From the NCBI GenBank assembly GCA_963978895.1, contig OZ022239.1:51160213-51224212 (forward strand): DNA of 64,000 nucleotides, read 5' to 3'. The notes under the pieces were generated by a model. It was not told the origin of the DNA. It made no database searches and saw nothing but the letters and a program-made list of their open reading frames with translations. The stretch comes from Erpobdella octoculata (lineage: Eukaryota > Annelida > Clitellata > Hirudinida > Erpobdellidae). Positions 27,001 to 38,838 of the stretch are shown piece after piece. A program made the translations under genes and the position numbers. Every line of letters starts with the position of its first letter. Within the stretch, counting starts at the first letter, position 1.

Positions 27001-29620
27001 AGAACTCGATGCGCTGATCACGAAAATCAAGTCAGTATTGCTCTACGACCCACCGTTTAGGCGCTAGAACGAAGAAAAGAGTCGATGATTTGAGTGATCA
27101 CAGAATAAGGTCCTTTTTGCTCAAGGACGAACCGTTTAGCCGCTAGAGCGATTTTAAGTTTTAGATAAAAAATTAAAAAAATTAAAATTATTTTGAACTT
27201 GTATTCTTATAGAACTCGATGCGCTGATCACGAAAATCAAGTCAGTATTGCTCTTCGACCCACCGTTTAGGCGCTAGAACGAAAAAAAGAGTCGATGACT
27301 TGAGTGATCACAGAATAAGGTCTTTTTTGCTCTAGGACGAACTGTTTAGCCGCTAGAGCGATTTTAAGTTTTAGATAAAAATTAAAAAATTTTTTACTTG
27401 TATTCTTATAGAACTCGATGCGCTGATCACGAAAATCAAGTCAGTATTGCTCTACGACCCACCGTTTAGGCGCTAGAACGAAAAAAAGAGTCGATGATTT
27501 GAGTGATCACAGAATAAGGTCCTTTTTGCTCTAGGACGAACCGTTTAGCCGCTAGAGCGATTTTAAGTTTTAGATAAAAATTAAAAATTTTTTTACTTGT
27601 ATTCTTATAGAACTCGATGCGCTGATCACGAAAATCAAGTCAGTATTGCTCTACGACCCACCGTTTAGGCGCTAGAACGGAAAAAAGAGTCGATGATTTG
27701 AGTGATCACAGAATAAGGTCCTTTTTGCTCTAGGACGAACCGTTTAGCCGCTAGAGCGATTTTAAGTTTTAGATAAAAATTAAATTTTTTTTTACTTGTA
27801 TTCTTATAGAACTCGATGCGCTGATCACGAAAATCAAGTCAGTATTGCTCTACGACCCACCGTTTAGGCGCTAGAACGAAAAAAAGAGTCGATGATTTGA
27901 GTGATAACAGAATAAGGTCCTTTTTGCTCTAGGACGAACCGTTTAGCCGCTAGAGCCATTTTAAGTTTTAGATAAAAATTAAAAATTTTTTTACTTGTAT
28001 TCTTATAGAACTCGATGCGCTGATCACGAAAATCAAGTCAGTATTGCTCTACGACCCACCGTTTAGGCGCTAGAACGAAAAAAAGAGTCGATGATTTGAG
28101 TGATCACAGAATAAGGTCCTTTTTGCTCTAGGACGAACCGTTTAGCCGCTAGAGCGATTTTAAGTTTTAGATAAAAATTAAATTTTTTTTTACTTGTATT
28201 CTTATAGAACTCGATGCGCTGATCACGAAAATCAAGTCAGTATTGCTCTACGACCCACCGTTTAGGCGCTAGAACGGAAAAAAGAGTCGATGATTTGAGT
28301 GATCACAGAATAAGGTCCTTTTTGCTCTAGGACGAACCGTTTAGCCGCTAGAGCGATTTTAAGTTTTAGATAAAAATTAAATTTTTTTACTTGTATTCTT
28401 ATAGAACTCGATGCGCTGATCACGAAAATCAAGTCAGTATTGCTCTACGACCCACCGTTTAGGCGCTAGAACGAAAAAAAGAGTCGATGACTTGAGTGAT
28501 CACAGAATAAGGTCTTTTTTGCTCTAGGACGAACCGTTTAGCCGCTAGAGCGATTTTAAGTTTTAGATAAAAATTAAAAAAATTTTTACTTGTATTCTTA
28601 TAGAACTCGATGCGCTGATCACGAAAATCAAGTCAGTATTGCTCTACGACCCACCGTTTAGGCGCTAGAACGAAAAAAAGAGTCGATGATTTGAGTGATC
28701 ACAGAATAAGGTCCTTTTTGCTCTAGGACGAACCGTTTAGCCGCTAGAGCGATTTTAAGTTTTAGATAAAAATTTAAAAAAATTAAAATTATTTTGAACT
28801 TGTATTCTTATAGAACTCGATGCGCTGATCACGAAAATCAAGTCAGTATTGCTCTACGACCCACCGTTTAGGCGCTAGAACGAAGAAAAGAGTCGATGAT
28901 TTGAGTGATCACAGAATAAGGTCCTTTTTGCTCTAGGACGAACCGTTTAGCCGCTAGAGCGATTTTAAGTTTTAGATAAAAATTAAATTTTTTTTACTTG
29001 TATTCTTATAGAACTCGATGCGCTGATCACGAAAATCAAGTCATTATTGCTCTACGACCCACCGTTTAGGCGCTAGAACGAAAAAAAGAGTCGATGATTT
29101 GAGTGATCACAGAATAAGGTCCTTTTTGCTCAAGGACGAACCGTTTAGCCGCTAGAGCGATTTTAAGTTTTAGATAAAAAATTAAAAAAATTAAAATTAT
29201 TTTGAACTTGTATTCTTATAGAACTCGATGCGCTGATCACGAAAATCAAGTCAGTATTGCTCTTCGACCCACCGTTTAGGCGCTAGAACGAAAAAAAGAG
29301 TCGATGACTTGAGTGATCACAGAATAAGGTCTTTTTTGCTCTAGGACGAACTGTTTAGCCGCTAGAGCGATTTTAAGTTTTAGATAAAAATTAAAAAATT
29401 TTTTACTTGTATTCTTATAGAACTCGATGCGCTGATCACGAAAATCAAGTCAGTATTGCTCTACGACCCACCGTTTAGGCGCTAGAACGAGAAAAAGAGT
29501 CGATGATTTGAGTGATCACAGAATAAGGTCCTTTTTGCTCTAGGACGAACCGTTTAGCCGCTAGAGCGATTTTAAGTTTTAGATAAAAATTAAAAATTTT
29601 TTTACTTGTATTCTTATAGA
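24100..29620 (+). repeat. Variant-rich zone of block A with distinct linker classes
   Basis: From about 24.1 kb rightward the array changes character. Linkers of the forms TTAAAAATTTTTTTAC and TTAAAAAATTTTTTAC appear, together with a recurrent set of variants: CTCTTCGACC, GATGACTTGAG, GGTCTTTTTTG, GACGAACTG and GCTCAAGGAC. CTCTTCGACC occurs near 25020, 26036, 27253 and 29261. The monomer at about 25800-25990 is the most altered, with TTTATGCGC, GAGCGATCAC and a one-base loss in AAGTTTAGAT. This zone resembles the telomere-proximal part of the array more than the first 24 kb. Confidence 0.7.
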
Positions 29621-32600
29621 ACTCGATGCGCTGATCACGAAAATCAAGTCAGTATTGCTCTACGACCCACCGTTTAGGCGCTAGAACGGAAAAAAGAGTC
29701 GATGATTTGAGTGATCACAGAATAAGGTCCTTTTTGCTCTAGGACGAACCGTTTAGCCGCTAGAGCGATTTTAAGTTTTAGATAAAAATTAAATTTTTTT
29801 TTACTTGTATTCTTATAGAACTCGATGCGCTGATCACGAAAATCAAGTCAGTATTGCTCTACGACCCACCGTTTAGGCGCTAGAACGGAAAAAAGAGTCG
29901 ATGATTTGAGTGATCACAGAATATGGTCCTTTTTGCTCTAGGACGAACCGTTTAGCCGCTAGAGCGATTTTAAGTTTTAGATAAAAATTAAATTTTTTTT
30001 TACTTGTATTCTTATAGAACTCGATGCGCTGATCACGAAAATCAAGTCAGTATTGCTCTACGACCCACCGTTTAGGCGCTAGAACGAAGAAAAGAGTCGA
30101 TGATTTGAGTGATCACAGAATAAGGTCCTTTTTGCTCTAGGACGAACCGTTTAGCCGCTAGAGCGATTTTAAGTTTTAGATAAAAATTAAATTTTTTTTT
30201 ACTTGTATTCTTATAGAACTCGATGCGCCGATCACGAAAATCAAGTCAGTATTTCTCTACGACCCACCGTTTAGGCGCTAGAACGAAAAAAAGAGTCGAT
30301 GATTTGAGTGATCACAGAATAAGGTCCGTTTTGCTCTAGGACGAACCGTTTAGCCGCTAGAGCGATTTTAAGTTTTAGATAAAAATTAAAAAATTTTTTA
30401 CTTGTATTCTTATAGAACTCGATGCGCTGATCACGAAAATCAAGTCAGTATTGCTCTACGACCCACCGTTTAGGCGCTAGAACGAAAAAAAGAGTCGATG
30501 ATTTGAGTGATCACAGAATAAGGTCCTTTTTGCTCTAGGACGAACCGTTTAGCCGCTAGAGCGATTTTAAGTTTTAGATAAAAATTAAATTTTTTTTTAC
30601 TTGTATTCTTATAGAACTCGATGCGCCGATCACGAAAATCAAGTCAGTATTTCTCTACGACCCACCGTTTAGGCGCTAGAACGGAAAAAAGAGTCGATGA
30701 TTTGAGTGATCACAGAATAAGGTCCGTTTTGCTCTAGGACGAACCGTTTAGCCGCTAGAGCGATTTTAAGTTTTAGATAAAAATTAAAAATTTTTTTACT
30801 TGTATTCTTATAGAACTCGATGCGCTGATCACGAAAATCAAGTCAGTATTGCTCTACGACCCACCGTTTAGGCGCTAGAACGAAAAAAAGAGTCGATGAT
30901 TTGAGTGATCACAGAATAAGGTCCTTTTTGCTCTAGGACGAACCGTTTAGCCGCTAGAGCGATTTTAAGTTTTAGATAAAAATTAATTTTTTTTTTACTT
31001 GTATTCTTATAGAACTCGATGCGCTGATCACGAAAATCAAGTCAGTATTGCTCTACGACCCACCGTTTAGGCGCTAGAACGAAAAAAAGAGTCGATGATT
31101 TGAGTGATCACAGAATAAGGTCCTTTTTGCTCTAGGACGAACCGTTTAGCCGCTAGAGCGATTTTAAGTTTTAGATAAAAATTAAAAATTTTTTACTTGT
31201 ATTCTTATAGAACTCGATGCGCTGATCACGAAAATCAAGTCAGTATTGCTCTACGACCCACCGTTTAGGCGCTAGAACGAAAAAAAGAGTCGATGATTTG
31301 AGTGATCACAGAATAAGGTCCTTTTTGCTCTAGGACGAACCGTTTAGCCGCTAGAGCGATTTTAAGTTTTAGATAAAAATTAATTTTTTTTTTACTTGTA
31401 TTCTTATAGAACTCGATGCGCTGATCACGAAAATCAAGCCAGTATTGCTCTACGACCCACCGTTTAGGCGCTAGAACGAAAAAAAGAGTCGATGATTTGA
31501 GTGATCACAGAATAAGGTCCTTTTTGCTCAAGGACGAACCGTTTAGCCGCTAGAGCGATTTTAAGTTTTAGATAAAAAATTAAAAAAATTAAAATTATTT
31601 TGAACTTGTATTCTTATAGAACTCGATGCGCTGATCACGAAAATCAAGTCAGTATTGCTCTTCGACCCACCGTTTAGGCGCTAGAACGAAAAAAAGAGTC
31701 GATGACTTGAGTGATCACAGAATAAGGTCTTTTTTGCTCTAGGACGAACTGTTTAGCCGCTAGAGCGATTTTAAGTTTTAGATAAAAATTAAAAAATTTT
31801 TTACTTGTATTCTTATAGAACTCGATGCGCTGATCACGAAAATCAAGTCAGTATTGCTCTACGACCCACCGTTTAGGCGCTAGAACGAAAAAAAGAGTCG
31901 ATGATTTGAGTGATCACAGAATAAGGTCCTTTTTGCTCTAGGACGAACCGTTTAGCCGCTAGAGCGATTTTAAGTTTTAGATAAAAATTAAAAATTTTTT
32001 TACTTGTATTCTTATAGAACTCGATGCGCTGATCACGAAAATCAAGTCAGTATTGCTCTACGACCCACCGTTTAGGCGCTAGAACGGAAAAAAGAGTCGA
32101 TGATTTGAGTGATCACAGAATAAGGTCCTTTTTGCTCTAGGACGAACCGTTTAGCCGCTAGAGCGATTTTAAGTTTTAGATAAAAATTAAATTTTTTTTA
32201 CTTGTATTCTTATAGAACTCGATGCGCTGATCACGAAAATCAAGTCAGTATTGCTCTACGACCCACCGTTTAGGCGCTAGAACGGAAAAAAGAGTCGATG
32301 ATTTGAGTGATCACAGAATATGGTCCTTTTTGCTCTAGGACGAACCGTTTAGCCGCTAGAGCGATTTTAAGTTTTAGATAAAAATTAAATTTTTTTTTAC
32401 TTGTATTCTTATAGAACTCGATGCGCTGATCACGAAAATCAAGTCAGTATTGCTCTACGACCCACCGTTTAGGCGCTAGAACGAAGAAAAGAGTCGATGA
32501 TTTGAGTGATCACAGAATAAGGTCCTTTTTGCTCTAGGACGAACCGTTTAGCCGCTAGAGCGATTTTAAGTTTTAGATAAAAATTAAATTTTTTTTTACT

Positions 32601-33575
32601 TGTATTCTTATAGAACTCGATGCGCCGATCACGAAAATCAAGTCAGTATTTCTCTACGACCCACCGTTTAGGCGCTAGAACGAAAAAAAGAGTCGATGAT
32701 TTGAGTGATCACAGAATAAGGTCCGTTTTGCTCTAGGACGAACCGTTTAGCCGCTAGAGCGATTTTAAGTTTTAGATAAAAATTAAAAAATTTTTTACTT
32801 GTATTCTTATAGAACTCGATGCGCTGATCACGAAAATCAAGTCAGTATTGCTCTACGACCCACCGTTTAGGCGCTAGAACGAAAAAAAGAGTCGATGATT
32901 TGAGTGATCACAGAATAAGGTCCTTTTTGCTCTAGGACGAACCGTTTAGCCGCTAGAGCGATTTTAAGTTTTAGATAAAAATTAAATTTTTTTTTACTTG
33001 TATTCTTATAGAACTCGATGCGCCGATCACGAAAATCAAGTCAGTATTTCTCTACGACCCACCGTTTAGGCGCTAGAACGAAAAAAAGAGTCGATGATTT
33101 GAGTGATCACAGAATAAGGTCCGTTTTGCTCTAGGACGAACCGTTTAGCCGCTAGAGCGATTTTAAGTTTTAGATAAAAATTAAAAATTTTTTTACTTGT
33201 ATTCTTATAGAACTCGATGCGCTGATCACGAAAATCAAGTCAGTATTGCTCTACGACCCACCGTTTAGGCGCTAGAACGAAAAAAAGAGTCGATGATTTG
33301 AGTGATCACAGAATAAGGTCCTTTTTGCTCTAGGACGAACCGTTTAGCCGCTAGAGCGATTTTAAGTTTTAGATAAAAATTAATTTTTTTTTTACTTGTA
33401 TTCTTATAGAACTCGATGCGCTGATCACGAAAATCAAGTCAGTATTGCTCTACGACCCACCGTTTAGGCGCTAGAACGAAAAAAAGAGTCGATGATTTGA
33501 GTGATCACAGAATAAGGTCCTTTTTGCTCTAGGACGAACCGTTTAGCCGCTAGAGCGATTTTAAGTTTTAGATAA
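29220..33575 (+). repeat. 2.4-kb tandem higher-order repeat
   Basis: Two adjacent twelve-monomer blocks share ordered variants at an offset of about 2,397-2,398 bp: CTTCGAC 29262 and 31660, and ATATGG 29921 and 32318. CGAAGAAAAG (about 30087 and 32483) and the GCGCCGATCAC / GTATTTCTC pair (about 30226, 30622 and 32624, 33022) recur likewise. A private difference is CGAGAAAAAG at about 29488 against the usual CGAAAAAAAG in the second copy. The right part of this block lies inside the mirrored arm and is seen again, reversed, in block B. Confidence 0.8.
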
Positions 33576-36500
33576 AAATTAATTTTTTTTTACTTGTATT
33601 CTTATAGAACTCGATGCGCTGATCACGAAAATCAAGTCAGTATTGCTCTACGACCCACCGTTTAGGCGCTAGAACGAAAGAAAGAGTCGATGATTTGAGT
33701 GATCACAGAATAAGGTCCTTTTTGCTCTAGGACGAACCGTTTAGCCGCTAGAGCGATTTTAAGTTTTAGATAAAAATTAAAAATTTTTTACTTGTATTCT
33801 TATAGAACTCGATGCGCTGATCACGAAAATCAAGTCAGTATTGCTCTACGACCCACCGTTTAGGCGCTAGAACGAAAAAAAGAGTCGATGATTTGAGTGA
33901 TCACAGAATAAGGTCCTTTTTGCTCTAGGACGAACCGTTTAGCCGCTAGAGCGATTTTAAGTTTTAGATAAAAATTAATTTTTTTTTTACTTGTATTCTT
34001 ATAGAACTCGATGCGCTGATCACGAAAATCAAGCCAGTATTGCTCTACGACCCACCGTTTAGGCGCTAGAACGAAAAAAAGAGTCGATGATTTGAGTGAT
34101 CACAGAATAAGGTCCTTTTTGCTCTAGGACGAACCGTTTAGCCGCTAGAGCGATTTTAAGTTTTAGATAAAAATTAAATTTTTTTTTACTTGTATTCTTA
34201 TAGAACTCGATGCGCTGATCACGAAAATCAAGTCAGTATTGCTCTACGACCCACCGTTTAGGCGCTAGAACGAAAAAAGAGTCGATGATTTGAGTGATCA
34301 CAGAATAAGGTCCTTTTTGCTCTAGGACGAACCGTTTAGCCGCTAGAGCGATTTTAAGTTTTAGATAAAAATTAAAATTTTTTTTACTTGTATTCTTATA
34401 GAACTCGATGCGCTGATCACGAAAATCAAGTCAGTATTGCTCTACGACCCACCGTTTAGGCGCTAGAACGAAAAAAAGAGTCGATGATTTGAGTGATCAC
34501 AGAATAAGGTCCTTTTTGCTCTAGGACGAACCGTTTAGCCGCTAGAGCGATTTTAAGTTTTAGATAAAAATTAAATTTTTTTTTACTTGTATTCTTATAG
34601 AACTCGATGCGCTGATCACGAAAATCAAGTCAGTATTGCTCTACGACCCACCGTTTAGGCGCTAGAACGAAAAAAAGAGTCGATGATTTGAGTGATCACA
34701 GAATAAGGTACTTTTTGCTCTAGGACGAACCGTTTAGCCGCTAGAGCGATTTTAAGTTTTAGATAAAAATTTAAAAAAATTAAAATTATTTTGAACTTGT
34801 ATTCTTATAGAACTCGATGCGCTGATCACGAAAATCAAGTCAGTATTGCTCTACGACCCACCGTTTAGGCGCTAGAACGAAAAAAAGAGTCGATGACTTG
34901 AGTGATAACAGAATAAGGTCCTTTTTGCTCTAGGACGAACCGTTTAGCCGCTAGAGCGATTTTAAGTTTTAGATAAAAATTTAAAAAAATTAAAATTATT
35001 TTGAACTTGTATTCTTATAGAACTCGATGCGCTGATCACGAAAATCAAGTCAGTATTGCTCTACGACCCACCGTTTAGGCGCTAGAACGAAAAAAAGAGT
35101 CGATGATTTGAGTGATCACAGAATAAGGTCCTTTTTGCTCTAGGACGAACCGTTTAGCCGCTAGAGCGATTTTAAGTTTTAGATAAAAATTAAATTTTTT
35201 TTTACTTGTATTCTTATAGAACTCGATGCGCCGATCACGAAAATCAAGTCAGTATTTCTCTACGACCCACCGTTTAGGCGCTAGAACGGAAAAAAGAGTC
35301 GATGATTTGAGTGATCACAGAATAAGGTCCTTTTTGCTCTAGGACGAACCGTTTAGCCGCTAGAGCGATTTTAAGTTTTAGATAAAAATTAATTTTTTTT
35401 TTACTTGTATTCTTATAGAACTCGATGCGCTGATCACGAAAATCAAGCCAGTATTGCTCTACGACCCACCGTTTAGGCGCTAGAACGAAAAAAAGAGTCG
35501 ATGATTTGAGTGATCACAGAATAAGGTCCTTTTTGCTCTAGGACGAACCGTTTAGCCGCTAGAGCGATTTTAAGTTTTAGATAAAAATTAAATTTTTTTT
35601 TACTTGTATTCTTATAGAACTCGATGCGCTGATCACGAAAATCAAGTCAGTATTGCTCTACGACCCACCGTTTAGGCGCTAGAACGAAGAAAAGAGTCGA
35701 TGATTTGAGTGATCACAGAATAAGGTCCTTTTTGCTCTAGGACGAACCGTTTAGCCGCTAGAGCGATTTTAAGTTTTAGATAAAAATTAAATTTTTTTTT
35801 ACTTGTATTCTTATAGAACTCGATGCGCCGATCACGAAAATCAAGTCAGTATTTCTCTACGACCCACCGTTTAGGCGCTAGAACGAAAAAAAGAGTCGAT
35901 GATTTGAGTGATCACAGAATAAGGTCCGTTTTGCTCTAGGACGAACCGTTTAGCCGCTAGAGCGATTTTAAGTTTTAGATAAAAATTAAAAATTTTTTAC
36001 TTGTATTCTTATAGAACTCGATGCGCTGATCACGAAAATCAAGTCAGTATTGCTCTACGACCCACCGTTTAGGCGCTAGAACGGAAAAAAGAGTCGATGA
36101 TTTGAGTGATCACAGAATAAGGTCCTTTTTGCTCTAGGACAAACCGTTTAGCCGCTAAAGCGATTTTAAATTTTAGATAAAAATTTAAAAAAATTAAAAT
36201 TATTTTGAACTTGTATTCTTATAGAACTCGATGCGCTGATCACGAAAATCAAGTCAGTATTGCTCTTCGACCCACCGTTTAGGCGCTAGAACGAAAAAAA
36301 GAGTCGATGACTTGAGTGATCACAGAATAAGGTCTTTTTTGCTCTAGGACGAACCGTTTAGCCGCTAGAGCGATTTTAAGTTTTAGATAAAAATTAAAAA
36401 AATTTTTACTTGTATTCTTATAGAACTCGATGCGCTGATCACGAAAATCAAGTCAGTATTGCTCTACGACCCACCGTTTAGGCGCTAGAACGGAAAAAAG

Positions 36501-37219
36501 AGTCGATGATTTGAGTGATCACAGAATAAGGTCCTTTTTGCTCTAGGACGAACCGTTTAGCCGCTAGAGCGATTTTAAGTTTTAGATAAAAATTAAATTT
36601 TTTTTTACTTGTATTCTTATAGAACTCGATGCGCTGATCACGAAAATCAAGTCAGTATTGCTCTACGACCCACCGTTTAGGCGCTAGAACGAAAAAAAGA
36701 GTCGATGATTTGAGTGATCACAGAATAAGGTACTTTTTGCTCTAGGACGAACCGTTTAGCCGCTAGAGCGATTTTAAGTTTTAGATAAAAATTTAAAAAA
36801 ATTAAAATTATTTTGAACTTGTATTCTTATAGAACTCGATGCGCTGATCACGAAAATCAAGTCAGTATTGCTCTACGACCCACCGTTTAGGCGCTAGAAC
36901 GAAAAAAAGAGTCGATGACTTGAGTGATAACAGAATAAGGTCCTTTTTGCTCTAGGACGAACCGTTTAGCCGCTAGAGCGATTTTAAGTTTTAGATAAAA
37001 ATTTAAAAAAATTAAAATTATTTTGAACTTGTATTCTTATAGAACTCGATGCGCTGATCACGAAAATCAAGTCAGTATTGCTCTACGACCCACCGTTTAG
37101 GCGCTAGAACGAAAAAAAGAGTCGATGATTTGAGTGATCACAGAATAAGGTCCTTTTTGCTCTAGGAAGAACCGTTTAGCCGCTAGAGCGATTTTAAGTT
37201 TTAGATAAAAATTAAATTT

Positions 37220-38450
37220 TTTTTACTTGTATTCTTATAGAACTCGATGCGCTGATCACGAAAATCAAATCAGTATTGCTCTACGACCCACCGTTTAGGC
37301 GCTAGAACGAGAAAAAGAGTCGATGATTTGCGTGATCACAGAATAAGGTCCTTTTTGCTCTAGGACGAACCGTTTAGCCGCTAGAGCGATTTTAAGTTTT
37401 AGATAAAAATTAAATTTTTTTTACTTGTATTTTTATAGAACTCGATGCGCTGATCACGAAAATCAAGTCAGTATTGCTCTACGACCCACCGTTTAGGCGC
37501 TAGAACGAAAAAAAGAGTCGATGATTTGAGTGATCACAGAATAAGGTCCTTTTTGCTCTAGGACGAACCGTTTAGCCGCTAAAGCGATTTTAAGTTTTAG
37601 ATAAAAATTTAAAAAAATTAAAATTATTTTGAACTTGTATTCTTATAGAACTCGATGCGCTGATCACGAAAATCAAGTCAGTATTGCTCTTCGACCCACC
37701 GTTTAGGCGCTAGAACGAAAAAAAGAGTCGATGATTTGAGTGATCACAGAATAAGGTCCTTTTTGCTCTAGGACGAACCGTTTAGCCGCTAGAGCGATTT
37801 TAAGTTTTAGATAAAAATTAAATTTTTTTTACTTGTATTCTTATAGAACTCGATGCGCTGATCACGAAAATCAAGTCAGTATTGCTCTACGACCCACCGT
37901 TTAGGCGCTAGAACGAAAAAAAAGAGTCGATGATTTGAGTGATCACAGAATAAGGTCCTTTTTGCTCTAGGACGAACCGTTTAGCCGCTAGAGCGATTTT
38001 AAGTTTTAGATAAAAATTAAATTTTTTTTACTTGTATTCTTATAGAACTCGATGCGCTGATCACGAAAATCAAGTCAGTATTGCTCTACGACCCACCGTT
38101 TAGGCGCTAGAACGGAAAAAAGAGTCGATGATTTGAGTGATCACAGAATAAGGTCCTTTTTGCTCTAGGACGAACCGTTTAGCCGCTAGAGCGATTTTAA
38201 GTTTTAGATAAAAATTAAATTTTTTTTTACTTGTATTCTTATAGAACTCGATGCGCTGATAACGAAAATCAAATCAGTATTGCTCTACGACCCACCGTTT
38301 AGGCGCTAGAACGAGAAAAAGAGTCGATGATTTGCGTGATCACAGAATAAGGTCCTTTTTGCTCTAGGACGAACCGTTTAGCCGCTAGAGCGATTTTAAG
38401 TTTTAGATAAAAATTAAATTTTTTTTACTTGTATTTTTATAGAACTCGAT
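37220..38450 (+). repeat. 1,004-bp higher-order repeat at the telomere-proximal end
   Basis: A monomer with AATCAAATCAG, TTTGCGTGATC and TGTATTTTTATAG occurs twice, with the TGTATTTTTATAG marker at 37426 and 38430 (1,004 bp, five monomers). The distal copy adds a private GATAACG near 38258, and the last monomer carries TTTGGCCGC near 38576 instead of TTTAGCCGC. All are seen again in reverse orientation just after the telomeric tract, which shows that both arms derive from one ancestral end. Confidence 0.85.
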
Positions 38451-38597
38451 GCGCTGATCACGAAAATCAAGTCAGTATTGCTCTACGACCCACCGTTTAG
38501 GCGCTAGAACGAGAAAAAGAGTCGATGATTTGAGTGATCACAGAATAAGGTCCTTTTTGCTCTAGGACGAACCGTTTGGCCGCTAGAGCGATTTTAA

Positions 38598-38660
38598 GGG
38601 TTAGGGTTAGGGTTAGGGTTAGGGTTAGGGTTAGGGTTAGGGTTAGGGTTAGGGTTAGGG

Positions 38661-38701
<41 letters not shown>

Positions 38702-38721
38702 GGTTAGGGTTAGGGTTAGGG
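38598..38721 (+). repeat. Telomeric repeat tract, (TTAGGG)n, left half
   Basis: The satellite stops in its A/T linker after GATTTTAAG and passes into GGG followed by thirteen TTAGGG units (38601-38678), one TTTAGGG variant (38679-38685) and six more TTAGGG units (38686-38721). The G-rich strand reads 5' to 3' rightward, the orientation expected of a chromosome end lying to the right. At 124 bp it is short compared with typical functional telomeres. The tract should be able to form G-quadruplexes and bind telomere proteins (known for TTAGGG arrays), though it sits internally here. Confidence 0.97.
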
Positions 38722-38732
38722 TTTTTTCGTTC
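38722..38732. other. Junction spacer between opposed telomere tracts
   Basis: Eleven bases, TTTTTTCGTTC, separate the last TTAGGG from the first CCCTAA-type repeat. Together with the following TA, they match 13 consecutive bases (TTTTTTCGTTCTA) of the reverse-oriented satellite, just before its GCGCC. The filler is therefore most simply a fragment of satellite, with the TAG of the telomere repeat possibly acting as microhomology to the TAG of CTAGAACG (inference). It also shares the short string TTCGTTC with a commonly used nanopore adapter as I remember it, a weaker match, so a library chimera cannot be dismissed. Confidence 0.75.
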
Positions 38733-38797
38733 TAACCCTAACCCTAACCCTAACCCTAACCCTAACCCTAACCCTAACCCTAACCCTAACCCTAACC

Positions 38798-38838
<41 letters not shown>

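Larger units (their letters stand above)
1..38597 (+). repeat. Subtelomeric satellite array, block A (+ orientation)
   Basis: About 190 head-to-tail copies of a 198-210 bp monomer fill this block without interruption. Successive copies of the landmark AACTCGATGCGCTG start at 1, 199, 398 and 608, giving periods of 198, 199 and 210. Copies are nearly identical; most differences are single-base variants shared by several monomers (for example TCTATTTT for TCCTTTTT) or changes in A/T linker length. Such homogeneity is typical of satellites under concerted evolution by unequal exchange or amplification. No transposon, gene or unrelated insert interrupts it. It runs directly into TTAGGG repeats at 38598, so I call it subtelomeric. 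I do not recognise the family by name. Nothing in it supports transcription or translation. Confidence 0.97.

Noticed and set aside
1..38597. CRISPR-like array of regular repeats
   Set aside because: The whole ~200-bp unit repeats, including the parts that would be spacers. There are no unique spacers, no leader and no cas genes.
38679..38685. TTTAGGG as evidence of a plant-type telomere
   Set aside because: It is a single variant among 19 TTAGGG units on the left, mirrored once on the right. The dominant repeat is TTAGGG.
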